A stretch of DNA of 64,000 nt from CAWEQW01 sp963811365 (GCA_963811365.1 CAWEQW010000008.1:496001-560000); one strand, 5' to 3'. Shown: positions 25,059 through 34,625, counted from the stretch's first letter. The notes: generated by a model from the letters alone, not told the origin. Translations and numbers: made by a program.

Positions 25059-26450
25059 TCACTCGGCGTCCGCTTCGTCGTGGGACCAAGATGGCAGGCG
25101 GACCGTGAAGGTGCTTCCCGAGACACCATCCGAACGGGCGAGGACGGACCCGCCTTGGGCGTGTATGAGACCACGCACCACCGCCAGGCCCAGACCCGAG
25201 CCGGGACGTCCGGACTGCCGAGGACCGCGCCAGAAGCGGTCGAAGACGTGGTCGAGCTCCGCGGGCGGGATGCCCGGACCGGTGTCACTCACGGACAGGC
25301 ACGGCTCCCCGCCGCGGACCGTGACGCTGACACGGTCGCCGGCTCGACAGTGCCGCACGCAGTTCTCGAGCAGATTGCCGAGGACCTGGTGCAGCCGCTC
25401 GGCGTCGCCGCGAACCCACACCGGGCCATCTGGTAGGGACGTCTCGAGCAGGAGGTCCGCAGCGCGGAGCTGGGCCGCCCGTGCCTGGGTCTCCTGTTCT
25501 GCGACTTGGACGAGGTCGACCTTCTCCCGTCGTACCGCCGCCTCGCCGCGTTCCGCGGCGAACAGCGTGTCGAGATCGCTGACCACCACGCCGACGCGAA
25601 GGGACTGGTCGTGCAGCCGCGCCAACGCCTCCGAGTCGGCGGGCGCGAGGCCGTCCCGCAGCTCTTCGAGCCCGGCCTGGAGCGCGGCAAGGGGTGTGCG
25701 CAGCTCGTGGGCTACGTCGGCCGCCATCTGCTGTCGCGACCGCTCAGCGTTGCGCACCGCGGCTACCGCGTCGTCGAACGCGTCCGCGAGCGTGGCCAGC
25801 TCGCCCAGTCCACGGTCGCGGACGAACGCGTGACGGTTCCCGGCAGCGAAGGATCGGGCGGCTGCGGTGAGGGCGGAGACGGGGCGCGTGAGGTGGCGGC
25901 TCACGAACCACGACGAGACGAACGCCAGGACGAGCGCCGTGCTCGCCGCCACGAGGATCCACGTCCAGGCGACCGGACGCCCCGCCGTCGACGCCGACGA
26001 GCGAGGGAACCGGAGGAGGACCTCACCGACGCGCTGCCCCTGCGCGCTGACCGGTGAGGTGACGTTCAGGGGGCCGGTGCCCATCAACCCCATCCCGCCC
26101 ATGGGTCCATGCCGGCTCGGGTCGCCGGCGGCCGGCCAGACGACCTGTCCGTCGTCATCGCGGACCAGGAGGCCGGCGGCCCCAGCGCCCCGGGCGAGCG
26201 CCGAGACGCCGATGAGGTCCGCTCGGCGCCAGCCGTCGGCACGGGCGTATGCGACGGCCGCCGCGGCGGCGGCCTGTCCGGCTGCCCGCTGTCGTTGCTG
26301 GTCGGTCTGAGAGCTGAGCCCCCGGTTCGTGCCGATGAGCGCGGCCGCGGTCACCAGAGCCACTGTGAGCAACGCGACCACGGCGAATGCCGCCACGAAG
26401 CGCCGCCCGAGCGGCCCCAATGCCCTGCCGTTCGCGATCTCACCGGTCAT
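25059..26450 (-). CDS. Sensor histidine kinase (OmpR-partner type)
   Basis: 463 residues: helix 1 (about 19-41), extracytoplasmic sensor (about 42-158), helix 2 (about 160-183), HAMP, then HisKA with ADVAHELRTPL (H248) and an ATPase with DTGPGIPPAEL and GSGLGLAVV. The sensor holds a Met/Gly-rich stretch, HGPMGGMGLMG, near residues 114-124, suggestive of Cu/Ag binding (inference). The ATG overlaps the regulator's stop by 11 bp. Convergent with the fused kinase gene; the 228-bp gap between them shows nothing recognisable. Confidence 0.93.
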   Translation of the reverse strand: MTGEIANGRALGPLGRRFVAAFAVVALLTVALVTAAALIGTNRGLSSQTDQQRQRAAGQAAAAAAVAYARADGWRRADLIGVSALARGAGAAGLLVRDDDGQVVWPAAGDPSRHGPMGGMGLMGTGPLNVTSPVSAQGQRVGEVLLRFPRSSASTAGRPVAWTWILVAASTALVLAFVSSWFVSRHLTRPVSALTAAARSFAAGNRHAFVRDRGLGELATLADAFDDAVAAVRNAERSRQQMAADVAHELRTPLAALQAGLEELRDGLAPADSEALARLHDQSLRVGVVVSDLDTLFAAERGEAAVRREKVDLVQVAEQETQARAAQLRAADLLLETSLPDGPVWVRGDAERLHQVLGNLLENCVRHCRAGDRVSVTVRGGEPCLSVSDTGPGIPPAELDHVFDRFWRGPRQSGRPGSGLGLAVVRGLIHAQGGSVLARSDGVSGSTFTVRLPSWSHDEADAE

Positions 26451-27135
26451 GGCTCACACCGAGCCGGTAACCGACGCCGGTCACCGTCTCCACGATCATG
26501 GCTCCCTCGGGTCCGAGCTTGTGACGCAGGTTCTTCACGTGGGAGTCGATGCTGCGCTCGTAGCCCGCGAACTCGTATCCCCGCACCCGGTTGACCAGCT
26601 CGTACCGCGAGAACGGGCGACCCGGCACGGATGTCAGTGTGGTGAGCACTCCCCACTCGGTCGGCGTCAGATCCAGCACCTGGCCGTCCACAGTGGCCTC
26701 GTGTCGACCGATGTCGAGTGCGAGCAGGCCACCGCCGTAGGAGTGCACCGCGCTGCCACTCGCCTCGGAAGCAGTGCTGCGCGCCAGCACCGCGCCCACC
26801 CTCAGGACGACCTCCCGGGGGCTGAACGGCTTGGTGACGTAGTCGTCGGCACCCTGGCTGAGACCTGCTATCCGGTCCTCGACGTCGCTTCGTGCGGTGA
26901 GCACGAGTACCGGGGTACGGCGGCCGTCCTCCCGTGCCGCGCGGAGCACTTCCGACCCCGCGACGTCGGGCAGTCCGAGGTCGAGTAGGACCAGGTCCGC
27001 GCTGCCCCGGTCGACGAGCCGGATCGCCTCTGCTCCCGACGCGGTGGTGAGCACGCCGTACCCGGCGCGCTCCAGGTAGCGCCTGAGCAGTTCACGGATC
27101 TCCCGGTCGTCCTCGACCACCAGCACAGTGCTCAC
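26440..27135 (-). CDS. OmpR family response regulator
   Basis: 231 residues. Receiver domain: acidic pair in VVEDD, phospho-acceptor D52 in LLDLGLP, T80 in LVLTARS and K102 in VTKPFSPRE. The winged-helix effector domain ends with RGYEFAGYERSIDSHVKNLR and ETVTGVGYRLG. Start GTG 27135 gives the standard beginning of the family (STVLVVEDD); the longer reading of the frame runs antisense into the DUF2202 gene and is rejected. Partner kinase is the overlapping gene at 25059-26450; the divergent DUF2202 gene is the natural target candidate. Confidence 0.94.
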   Translation of the reverse strand: MSTVLVVEDDREIRELLRRYLERAGYGVLTTASGAEAIRLVDRGSADLVLLDLGLPDVAGSEVLRAAREDGRRTPVLVLTARSDVEDRIAGLSQGADDYVTKPFSPREVVLRVGAVLARSTASEASGSAVHSYGGGLLALDIGRHEATVDGQVLDLTPTEWGVLTTLTSVPGRPFSRYELVNRVRGYEFAGYERSIDSHVKNLRHKLGPEGAMIVETVTGVGYRLGVSHDR

Positions 27136-27289
27136 TCCCCCATCTTGCGCCAGCGCGTGCGACCCATGGCTCCACGAGGACCGATCTCCATGGCATCTCC
27201 ACAGCGGCGCCACACGTTCTCCGAAGACCGCACGCACCCTGGAGCCATCGAGAACCAGGCTCGCCAGAGCCATCAGGAGGTCGAAGAAG

Positions 27290-28024
27290 ATGCCTATCGC
27301 GACACTGATCGCCGCAACGGTGACCGCCGGGCTGCTCGGAGCCGGCGTGATCGTGACACCAGCCGTCACGGCGGGGAACCGGAACGCACTGGACGACCGA
27401 GGGACCGCAGCCTGCATGGGCCGGCGGCTGTCCGACGGTCCTGACCGCGACGGATGGGGACCGGGCCGCCGTGAAGGGTTCGGCCGAGGAATGCGAATGC
27501 CGGGAGCCGGCGCCATGGGGCCTGGCATGCGGCCCGGCATGGGACCACGCTCCGGCGGTGCACAGGAGCGGCTGCTTACGGAGCTGCCCACGGGCACGCT
27601 CACCGACACGCAGAAGCAGACCCTGATGCGCAATGCCGAGGAGGAGAAGCTCGCTCATGACGTGTACGTCAAGCTGGCCGACTCCTCGGGTGACGTCAGG
27701 TTCACGCGGATCGCCGCCGCTGAGCTCCAGCACCTGAGGGCCGTGCGCACCGTCCTTGCCCGCTACGGGGTCGAAGACCCCACGAGGGGCAAGGCCGAAG
27801 GCGAGTTCGCCACCAGGTCCGTAGCGGCCGACTACCACCGCTACGTCGATGCCGGCTCGCAGTCCGCCGAGAAGGCGCTCGAGGTCGGCCGTCGAATCGA
27901 GCGCGCCGACATCACAGTCCTGCAGCAAGCGGAGCGCGGTCTTGACGCCCCCGCCGTGCACGCGCTCTACGAGAACCTGCAACGGGCCTCGCAGATGCAC
28001 CTGCACGCCTTCTCCCGCGGATGA
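27290..28024 (+). CDS. Secreted DUF2202 protein with Met/Gly-rich segment
   Basis: 244 residues from ATG 27290, which has an excellent AGGAGG 8 nt upstream. A signal peptide of about 28-30 residues (LIAATVTAGLLGAGVIVTPA) is followed by a low-complexity part rich in Gly, Arg, Met and Pro (GMRMPGAGAMGPGMRPGMGP). Then comes the ferritin-like four-helix DUF2202 domain: LRNAEEEKLAHDVY-like sequence LMRNAEEEKLAHDVYVKL, AAAELQHLRAV and ASQMHLHAF. The E/H pairs could bind metal. Divergent from the OmpR-type pair whose sensor also carries a Met-rich loop. Function unknown; metal (perhaps copper or silver) defence is a reasonable hypothesis. Confidence 0.85.
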   Translation: MPIATLIAATVTAGLLGAGVIVTPAVTAGNRNALDDRGTAACMGRRLSDGPDRDGWGPGRREGFGRGMRMPGAGAMGPGMRPGMGPRSGGAQERLLTELPTGTLTDTQKQTLMRNAEEEKLAHDVYVKLADSSGDVRFTRIAAAELQHLRAVRTVLARYGVEDPTRGKAEGEFATRSVAADYHRYVDAGSQSAEKALEVGRRIERADITVLQQAERGLDAPAVHALYENLQRASQMHLHAFSRG

Positions 28025-28178
28025 CGGTGTCTGCGAAGTCGGGACTTCGGCCGCGGACATCCTGAGATACCCCGTTGGGTATGACGGTTCCGGCCGGAAG
28101 CCAGGGAGGCGTCCTGGAAGGCTCCCCCGGCGGGCGTCGACGTGCGGAGTGCCGGGCACGGTGGACGCGCGAAGAAGC

Positions 28179-28194
28179 CCCGCGCAGGCGCGGG
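28179..28194 (-). terminator. Hairpin downstream of ndk
   Basis: CCCGCG (28179-28184) and CGCGGG (28189-28194) form a short GC stem with a 4-base loop. Read on the minus strand it is followed by CTTCTTC, a weak pyrimidine tail, and lies 11 bp after the ndk stop. Confidence 0.5.
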
Positions 28195-28204
28195 CCGAGC
28201 GCTC

Positions 28205-28618
28205 TCAGCCGGCCAGGTCGGGGAACCAGATCTTGATCTCGCGCTCGGCGGACTCCGGGGAGTCCGAACCGTGCACCAGGTTCTCCCGGTTGGACAGCGA
28301 GAAGTCGCCGCGGATGGTGCCGGGGGCGGCCTTGCGGCCGTCGGTCGCACCGTTGACGGCCCGGACCACGTCCACCGCGTCGTCGCCCTCGAGCACGGCG
28401 GCCACCAGAGGGCCGCTCGTCACGAACTCGCGCAGTGGCGGGTAGAACGCCTTCTCGACATGCTCGGCGTAGTGTTCGTCGGCCTTCGCGCCGTCGATGC
28501 GGCGCAGCTCGAGGGCGACGATCGAGAGCCCCTTCGCCTCGAAGCGGGACAGCACGTGCCCGAGGAGCCCGCGGCGGACCGTGTCGGGCTTGAACAGGAC
28601 GAGAGTGCGCTGAGCCAT
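28205..28618 (-). CDS. ndk: Nucleoside diphosphate kinase
   Basis: 137 residues, normal length. Transfers the gamma phosphate of ATP to other NDPs through a phospho-histidine, H116 in NLVHGSDS. The start RTLVLFKPDTVRRG and the segment GPLVAAVLEGDDAV are fully conserved features. It follows the folC-DUF4233 pair on the same strand, the order seen in Mycobacterium. Cytoplasmic housekeeping enzyme. Confidence 0.98.
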   Translation of the reverse strand: MAQRTLVLFKPDTVRRGLLGHVLSRFEAKGLSIVALELRRIDGAKADEHYAEHVEKAFYPPLREFVTSGPLVAAVLEGDDAVDVVRAVNGATDGRKAAPGTIRGDFSLSNRENLVHGSDSPESAEREIKIWFPDLAG

Positions 28619-28677
28619 GGCCGCAGCCTAGGCCATCGGCCCGGGCGCCCTGCCAGCCGCCGGAGCGGCGTCCCCCG

Positions 28678-29052
28678 TCAGCCCGGGTGCTCGGCGCGCC
28701 ACTGCTCCTCGAGGAGCTCGCGCTCGGCCTTCTCCCGGTCGATCCTCGCCCCCAGGACGTACGCCGCTGCCCACAGGGCCGCGAACACCACGCCGAGGAA
28801 CCACATCAGCGGGACCACCAGACCGAGCGCGACCGAGCAGACCTGGATGGCCCAGCCCAGGGCGTAGGCCCACCGTCGGCGGAGCAGTCCCGCCGTCACG
28901 AGGCAGGCCACGGTGAGCCCCAGCCCCACCCAGATCGCCGTGGCGGCGCGCACGTCCGCGACCGCGATCATCACCGGGGTGGTCAAGAACAGCACGACGG
29001 CCTGAAGGGTCAGCATCCCCGCGCACATCGACCGCTGGACAGAGCGCCTCAC
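28678..29052 (-). CDS. DUF4233 small membrane protein
   Basis: 124 residues with four membrane helices (MLTLQAVVLFLTTPVMIAVA, TAIWVGLGLTVACLVTAGLL and two more) and a charged C-terminus (RIDREKAERELLEEQWR). This family regularly sits between folC and ndk in actinobacteria. Its GTG start overlaps the folC stop by 4 bp. Function unknown. Confidence 0.88.
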   Translation of the reverse strand: MRRSVQRSMCAGMLTLQAVVLFLTTPVMIAVADVRAATAIWVGLGLTVACLVTAGLLRRRWAYALGWAIQVCSVALGLVVPLMWFLGVVFAALWAAAYVLGARIDREKAERELLEEQWRAEHPG

Positions 29053-30440
29053 GGCCGAGCGCCCCGGCGCGGCGCGCGGTGGCGCAGGAGGTGCCGCGCC
29101 TCGCCCACGGTCACCACCGAGCCGGTCACCAGGATCCCGCCGGAGCCGATCGCCTCGCCGAGCACGCCGCCGGCCTCCGCCAGGGTGGCCGCCTGGTCGA
29201 TCGCGTCGTCGAGCCGGCGGGCGACGTGCACCCGGTCCACGCCGAAGATCCCGCGCGCGACCTCTGCGAGCTCCTCGGCGGGCATCGCCCGGCTGCTGCT
29301 GTTCTGCGTGCAGACGACCTCGGCGAACATCGGCTCGAAGGTCGCCAGCACGCCCTCGTAGTCCTTGTCGGCCATCACGCCGACCACGCCGATGAGCGGG
29401 CTGAACGTGAACGAGTCCTCCAGGGCGGCCACCGTCGCGGCCGCGCCGTGCGGGTTGTGCGCCGCGTCCAGCACGATCGTCGGGCTGCGGCGGATCACCT
29501 CCAGCCGGCCGGGAGACTCGGCCTGGCCGAAGGCATCCTCGACCAGCTCCGCGGCGAGCCCCTCGTCGCCGGTGAACGCCTCCACGGCGGCCAGCGCCAG
29601 CACGGCGTTCTGCGCCTGGTGTCCGCCGTACAGCGGAAGGAACAGCTCGTGGTACTCGCCGCGCAGGCCACGCAGCCCGAGGAGCTGGCCTCCGACGCCC
29701 GGCAGCCGGCTGGTGATCCCGAAGTCGAGCCCCTCGCGCATCAGTGTCGCGCCGACCTCGGCGGCGCGCTCGGCCAGAACGGCGTCGACCTCGGGAAGCT
29801 GGACCGCGCTCACCACCACGGCGCCCGGCTTGATGATCCCGGCCTTCTCGAGCGCGATCACCTCCGGCCGCTCGCCGAGGTAGGCGGCGTGGTCCACGCT
29901 GATCGGCGCGATCACGGCCACCTTGCCGTCGGCCACGTTCGTGGCGTCCCACGTCCCACCCATGCCCACCTCGACGACCGCCACGTCGACCGGGGCGTCG
30001 GCGAAGGCGGCGTAGGCCATCGCCACCACCGTCTCGAAGAACGACAGCGGGTGGGAGAGCTCGTCGTCGATCATCGCGGCGTACGGCGCCACGTCGTTGT
30101 ACGCCGCGACGAACCGCTCCTCGCTCAGCGGCTCGCCGTCGAGCGAGATCCGCTCGGTCATCGACTCGAGGTGCGGGCTGGTGAACCGGCCGGTCCGCAG
30201 ACCCATCGCGCACACCAGCGCATCGATCATCCGCGCGGTGCTGGTCTTGCCGTTGGTGCCGGTGAGATGGATCACCGGGTAGGCGTGCTGCGGGTCGCCG
30301 AGCAGCTCGGCGAGCGCCGCGATCCGCTCCAGCGTCGGGTCGAGCCGGGACTCCGGCCAGCGCGCGAGCAGCGCCCGCTCGACCTGCGCGTAGGTCTCGG
30401 CGGCGGGCGGCGGGGGCACGGCGGTCGGCTCAGGGGTCAT
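29049..30440 (-). CDS. folC: Folylpolyglutamate/dihydrofolate synthase
   Basis: 463 residues, Mur-ligase fold. The ATP loop is HLTGTNGKTSTA (about residues 58-69), followed by GRFTSPHLESMTERI, the folate-binding region VEVGMGGTWDATN, and the C-terminal ligase part with LDAAHNPHGA. It adds glutamate to folates and probably makes dihydrofolate from dihydropteroate. Coupled to DUF4233; divergent from valS over 65 bp. In Mycobacterium valS is upstream on the same strand, so orientation differs here. Confidence 0.96.
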   Translation of the reverse strand: MTPEPTAVPPPPAAETYAQVERALLARWPESRLDPTLERIAALAELLGDPQHAYPVIHLTGTNGKTSTARMIDALVCAMGLRTGRFTSPHLESMTERISLDGEPLSEERFVAAYNDVAPYAAMIDDELSHPLSFFETVVAMAYAAFADAPVDVAVVEVGMGGTWDATNVADGKVAVIAPISVDHAAYLGERPEVIALEKAGIIKPGAVVVSAVQLPEVDAVLAERAAEVGATLMREGLDFGITSRLPGVGGQLLGLRGLRGEYHELFLPLYGGHQAQNAVLALAAVEAFTGDEGLAAELVEDAFGQAESPGRLEVIRRSPTIVLDAAHNPHGAAATVAALEDSFTFSPLIGVVGVMADKDYEGVLATFEPMFAEVVCTQNSSSRAMPAEELAEVARGIFGVDRVHVARRLDDAIDQAATLAEAGGVLGEAIGSGGILVTGSVVTVGEARHLLRHRAPRRGARP

Positions 30441-30505
30441 CTCGCGTCGAGTCTACGGACAACTCGTTCGCCCGGCTCACCCGGCGGACCGTAAGATTTC
30501 GGACC

Positions 30506-33127
30506 ATGAGCGACGAGCCGCAGACCTCAGACCTGTCCACGGCGACCAGCCGCCCGGGTGCTCCGGGCCGCGCGGTCGTCGTACCGGACAAGCCTGCGCT
30601 CGAAGGCCTCGAGGCCAGATGGGCCGGGACCTGGAAGGAGCAGCGCACCTACGCCTTCGACCGGTCCCGCCCGCGGGCGGAGATCTACTCGATCGACACT
30701 CCCCCGCCGACCGTCTCCGGATCGCTGCACGTCGGCCACGTGTTCTCCTACACCCACACCGACCTCGTCGCGCGCTTCCAGCGGATGCGCGGCAAGGAGG
30801 TGTTCTACCCGATGGGGTGGGACGACAACGGGCTGCCGACCGAGCGCCGGGTGCAGAACTACTTCGGCGTGCGCTGCGACCCCTCGCTGCCCTACGACCC
30901 GGACTTCACCCCGCCGGAGAGGCCGGACGCCAAGAAGCAGATCCCGGTGAGCCGGCCGAACTTCGTCGCGCTGTGCGAGCGGCTCGTCGAGGAGGACGAG
31001 CAGGTCTTCGAGTCGCTGTGGCGCACGCTGGGGCTGTCGGTCGACTGGGAGCAGACCTACACCACGATCGGCCCGGTGGCGCAGGTCGCCTCGCAGCGCG
31101 CCTTCCTGCGCAACCTCGCGCGCGGCGAGGCCTACCAGCAGGAGGCGCCGACGCTCTGGGACGTCACGTTCCAGACCGCCGTCGCGCAGGCCGAGCTCGA
31201 GGCGCGCGAGTACGCCGGCCACTACCACCGGGTCGCGTTCCACGGTCCGGACGGGCCGGTCCACATCGAGACCACCCGGCCCGAGCTGATCCCGGCCGTC
31301 GTCGCGCTGGTCGCGCACCCCGACGACGCCCGGTACGCCCCGCTGTTCGGCAGCACGGTCACCTCCCCGGTGTTCGGCGTGGAGATCCCGGTGCTGCCGC
31401 ACCCGGCCGCCGAGCCCGACAAGGGCGCCGGCATCGCGATGTGCTGCACCTTCGGCGACCTCACCGACGTCCAGTGGTGGCGCGAGCTCCGGCTGCCGGT
31501 GCGCACGGTGATCGGACGGGACGGTCGGCTGCACCGCGAGACGCCGGAGTGGCTGGCGCACCAGCCGGCCGCCTCGGCGTACGCCGACCTCGCCGGGAAG
31601 ACCGCGTTCAGCGCCCGCGAGGCGATGGTCGCGAGGCTCCGCGAGTCCGGCGACCTCGTCGGCGAGCCGAGCCCGACGAGCCGGATGACGAACTTCTACG
31701 AGAAGGGCGACAAGCCGCTCGAGATCGTCTCAACGCGCCAGTGGTACATCGCGAACGGCGGACGCGACGGCGAGCTGCGGGCCGAGCTCATCGACCGGGG
31801 CGCCGAGATCGTCTGGGTCCCGCCGCACATGCGGCACCGCTACGACAACTGGGTCGGCGGGCTCAACGGCGACTGGCTGATCTCGCGGCAGCGGTTCTTC
31901 GGCATCCCGTTCCCGGTCTGGTACCCGCTCGACCGCGACGGCGAGCCGGACTACGACCACCCGCTGCTGCCCGCCGAGGCCGAGCTCCCGGTGGACCCCT
32001 CGACCCAGACCCCACGGGGCTACGACGAGGACCAGCGCGGCAAGCCGGGCGGCTTCGTCGGCGACCCCGACGTGATGGACACCTGGGCGACCTCGTCGCT
32101 GACCCCGCACATCGCCGGCGGGTGGGAGCGCGACCCGGACCTGTTCGGGCGGGTCTTCCCGATGGACCTCTGCACCCACGCGCACGACATCATCCGGACC
32201 TGGCTCTTCTCGCGGGTGGTCCGCGCGCACCACGAGAACCACCAGGTGCCGTGGTCGCACGCCCTGGTCTCGGGGTTCGTGGTGGACCCGGACCGCAAGA
32301 AGATGAGCAAGTCCAAGGGCAACGTCGTGGTCCCCAGCGACATCCTCGAGCGGTTCGGTGCCGACGCGGTGCGGTGGCGGGCGGCGATGTCGCGGCCGGG
32401 TCTGGACTCGCCCTTCGACGAGTCGCAGATGAAGGTCGGCCGGCGGCTCGCGATGAAGGTGCTGAACGCCTCCCGGTTCACCCTCGCCAGCGTCGGCGCC
32501 AGCGAGCGGTCGCACGCCGCGGTCGTCGAGCCGGTGGACTGCGCGATGCTGGCCGGGCTCGCCGAGGTGGTGACCACGGCCACCGACTCGTTCGAGGCCT
32601 ACGACTACACCACGGCGCTCGAGGTCACCGAGAGGTTCTTCTGGCAGTTCTGCGACGACTACCTCGAGCTCGTCAAGGAACGGGCCTACGGGAGCCGCGG
32701 TGAGCTGCCCGCGGCGTCGGCCAAGGCAGCGCTGGCGATCGCGCTCGACGTCCAGCTCCGGCTGCTCGCGCCGTTCCTGCCGTACGTCACCGAGGAGGTC
32801 TGGTCGTGGTGGCAGGAGGGCTCGGTGCACCGCCAGCCCTGGCCCGCCGCGACCGACCTTGGTGCGGCTGCCGCTGCGGACCAGGCGATGCTCTCGGCCG
32901 TCGCGGCCGCGCTGACCGGGATCCGAGGCGCGAAGTCGCAGGCGAAGGTCTCGATGCGCACCGAGCTGGCCCGGGCCTCCGTCCGGGGGCCCGCGTCGGC
33001 GCTGCGGCACGCGGAGGCGGCTGCCGACGACCTGCGCGCGGCCGGGAAGATCGTCGGCGAGCTCACGTTCGAGGTGGCCGACGACGAGGCCGCACCGATC
33101 ACCGTCGAGGCCGAGCTGGCACCCTGA
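30506..33127 (+). CDS. valS: Valine-tRNA ligase (archaeal-like type)
   Basis: 873 residues, class I synthetase. HIGH motif is HVGH (residues 75-78) and the KMSKS loop is at 599-603. The CP1 editing domain carries HIETTRPELIPAVVALVAHP. The segment after the first motif, GWDDNGLPTERRVQNYFGV, resembles the archaeal-type ValRS rather than the GTDHAGIATQ form of E. coli and most bacteria, and the C-terminal coiled coil is short. The ATG lies 9 nt after a possible -10 (TAAGAT, 30492-30497), suggesting a very short leader. Divergent from folC. Confidence 0.94.
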   Translation: MSDEPQTSDLSTATSRPGAPGRAVVVPDKPALEGLEARWAGTWKEQRTYAFDRSRPRAEIYSIDTPPPTVSGSLHVGHVFSYTHTDLVARFQRMRGKEVFYPMGWDDNGLPTERRVQNYFGVRCDPSLPYDPDFTPPERPDAKKQIPVSRPNFVALCERLVEEDEQVFESLWRTLGLSVDWEQTYTTIGPVAQVASQRAFLRNLARGEAYQQEAPTLWDVTFQTAVAQAELEAREYAGHYHRVAFHGPDGPVHIETTRPELIPAVVALVAHPDDARYAPLFGSTVTSPVFGVEIPVLPHPAAEPDKGAGIAMCCTFGDLTDVQWWRELRLPVRTVIGRDGRLHRETPEWLAHQPAASAYADLAGKTAFSAREAMVARLRESGDLVGEPSPTSRMTNFYEKGDKPLEIVSTRQWYIANGGRDGELRAELIDRGAEIVWVPPHMRHRYDNWVGGLNGDWLISRQRFFGIPFPVWYPLDRDGEPDYDHPLLPAEAELPVDPSTQTPRGYDEDQRGKPGGFVGDPDVMDTWATSSLTPHIAGGWERDPDLFGRVFPMDLCTHAHDIIRTWLFSRVVRAHHENHQVPWSHALVSGFVVDPDRKKMSKSKGNVVVPSDILERFGADAVRWRAAMSRPGLDSPFDESQMKVGRRLAMKVLNASRFTLASVGASERSHAAVVEPVDCAMLAGLAEVVTTATDSFEAYDYTTALEVTERFFWQFCDDYLELVKERAYGSRGELPAASAKAALAIALDVQLRLLAPFLPYVTEEVWSWWQEGSVHRQPWPAATDLGAAAAADQAMLSAVAAALTGIRGAKSQAKVSMRTELARASVRGPASALRHAEAAADDLRAAGKIVGELTFEVADDEAAPITVEAELAP

Positions 33128-33148
33128 CCCCCCTCGGGATGGGTCAGG
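33123..33148. terminator. Hairpin shared by convergent valS and clpX
   Basis: CCTGACCC and GGGTCAGG are perfect 8-bp arms around a 10-nt loop and overlap the stop codons of both genes. On the plus strand a run of CTTCTTCTTCTTC follows, helping valS termination. Confidence 0.6.
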
Positions 33149-34433
33149 CGGACTTCTTCTTCTTCGCCTCGGGCTCGCGCGGCACCAGCGTCGGGTTCAC
33201 GTTGTCGCTGACCACCTCACCGGTCACCACGACCTTCGCGACGTCCTCGCGCGACGGCACGTCGTACATGACGTGCAGGAGGACCTCCTCGATGATCGCC
33301 CGGAGGCCGCGGGCTCCCGTGCCGCGGATCATCGCCAGGTCGGCAACGGCGTCGACCGCGTCGGCGGTGAACTCCAGCTCCACGCTGTCGAGCTCGAACA
33401 GCTTCTGGTACTGCTTGATCAGCGCGTTGCGGGGCTCGGTCAGGATCTGGACGAGCGCCTCGCGGTTGAGCTTGTCCACCGTCGCGATCACCGGCAGCCG
33501 GCCGATGAACTCGGGGATCAGCCCGAACTTGAGCAGGTCCTCGGGCATCACCTCGGAGAAGATCTTCTCCATGTCCCGCTCGGCCTTGGTCGGCAGCTTG
33601 GCGCCGAAGCCGAGGCTCTTCTTGCCGATGCGCTGCTCCACGATGTGCTCGAGACCCGCGAAGGCACCGCCGACGATGAACAGGATGTTGGTGGTGTCGA
33701 TCTGGATGAACTCCTGGTGGGGGTGCTTGCGACCACCCTGCGGCGGCACCGAGGCCGTGGTGCCCTCCAGGATCTTCAGCAGCGCCTGCTGGACGCCCTC
33801 GCCGGAGACGTCGCGGGTGATCGACGGGTTCTCGGCCTTGCGGGCCACCTTGTCGATCTCGTCGATGTAGATGATCCCGGTCTCGGCCTTCTTGACGTCG
33901 TAGTCCGCGGCCTGGATGAGCTTGAGCAGGATGTTCTCGACGTCCTCGCCGACGTACCCGGCCTCGGTCAGCGCGGTGGCGTCGGCGATCGCGAACGGCA
34001 CGTTGAGCATCCGCGCCAGGGTCTGTGCAAGGTAGGTCTTGCCGCAGCCGGTCGGGCCGATGACCAGGATGTTGGACTTGGCCAGCTCGACGACCTCGTC
34101 CTGCTTGTGGCGTGCGGTGCCCGTGCTGATGCCGGCCTGGACCCGCTTGTAGTGGTTGTAGACGGCGACCGCGAGCGCCTTCTTGGCGTTCTCCTGGCCG
34201 ATCACGTAGGAGTTGAGGAACTCGAAGATCTCACGCGGCTTCGGCAGCTCGTCGAGGCCGACCTCGGTCCCCTCGCTGAGCTCCTCCTCGATGATCTCGT
34301 TGCAGAGGTCGATGCACTCGTCGCAGATGTAGACACCCGGACCTGCGATGAGCTTCTTGACCTGCTTCTGGCTCTTTCCGCAGAAGGAACACTTCAGCAG
34401 GTCACCGCCGTCACCGATGCGTGCCACAGGCAC
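33144..34433 (-). CDS. clpX: ATP-dependent Clp protease ATP-binding subunit ClpX
   Basis: 429 residues. The N-terminal zinc domain has four cysteines (C15, C18, C37, C40); Walker A is GPTGCGKT (126-133) and Walker B IIYIDEID. The ClpP-contacting loop and the GYVGEDVENILLKL pore region are present. It unfolds substrates and feeds them to the ClpP1P2 chamber encoded upstream on the same strand, although 192 bp separates it from clpP2 and it may have its own promoter. Confidence 0.98.
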   Translation of the reverse strand: MPVARIGDGGDLLKCSFCGKSQKQVKKLIAGPGVYICDECIDLCNEIIEEELSEGTEVGLDELPKPREIFEFLNSYVIGQENAKKALAVAVYNHYKRVQAGISTGTARHKQDEVVELAKSNILVIGPTGCGKTYLAQTLARMLNVPFAIADATALTEAGYVGEDVENILLKLIQAADYDVKKAETGIIYIDEIDKVARKAENPSITRDVSGEGVQQALLKILEGTTASVPPQGGRKHPHQEFIQIDTTNILFIVGGAFAGLEHIVEQRIGKKSLGFGAKLPTKAERDMEKIFSEVMPEDLLKFGLIPEFIGRLPVIATVDKLNREALVQILTEPRNALIKQYQKLFELDSVELEFTADAVDAVADLAMIRGTGARGLRAIIEEVLLHVMYDVPSREDVAKVVVTGEVVSDNVNPTLVPREPEAKKKKSA

Positions 34434-34625
34434 GACTCCTCACGATCAGGCCGGTGGAAGGACCGCGGACACATCCGCCGGCACCGGCTCGTTGCACTCT
34501 TGCTCCGAGATCGAAGGTACCCCGTCGCGCCCCCGATTGGGATGGCAACACGACGACTCCCTCCGTCTGCTGTCCCGTCCTGCGACGGGGTGCGGGCCGC
34601 GCACGCACGGCCCGCACCGCGCCGG

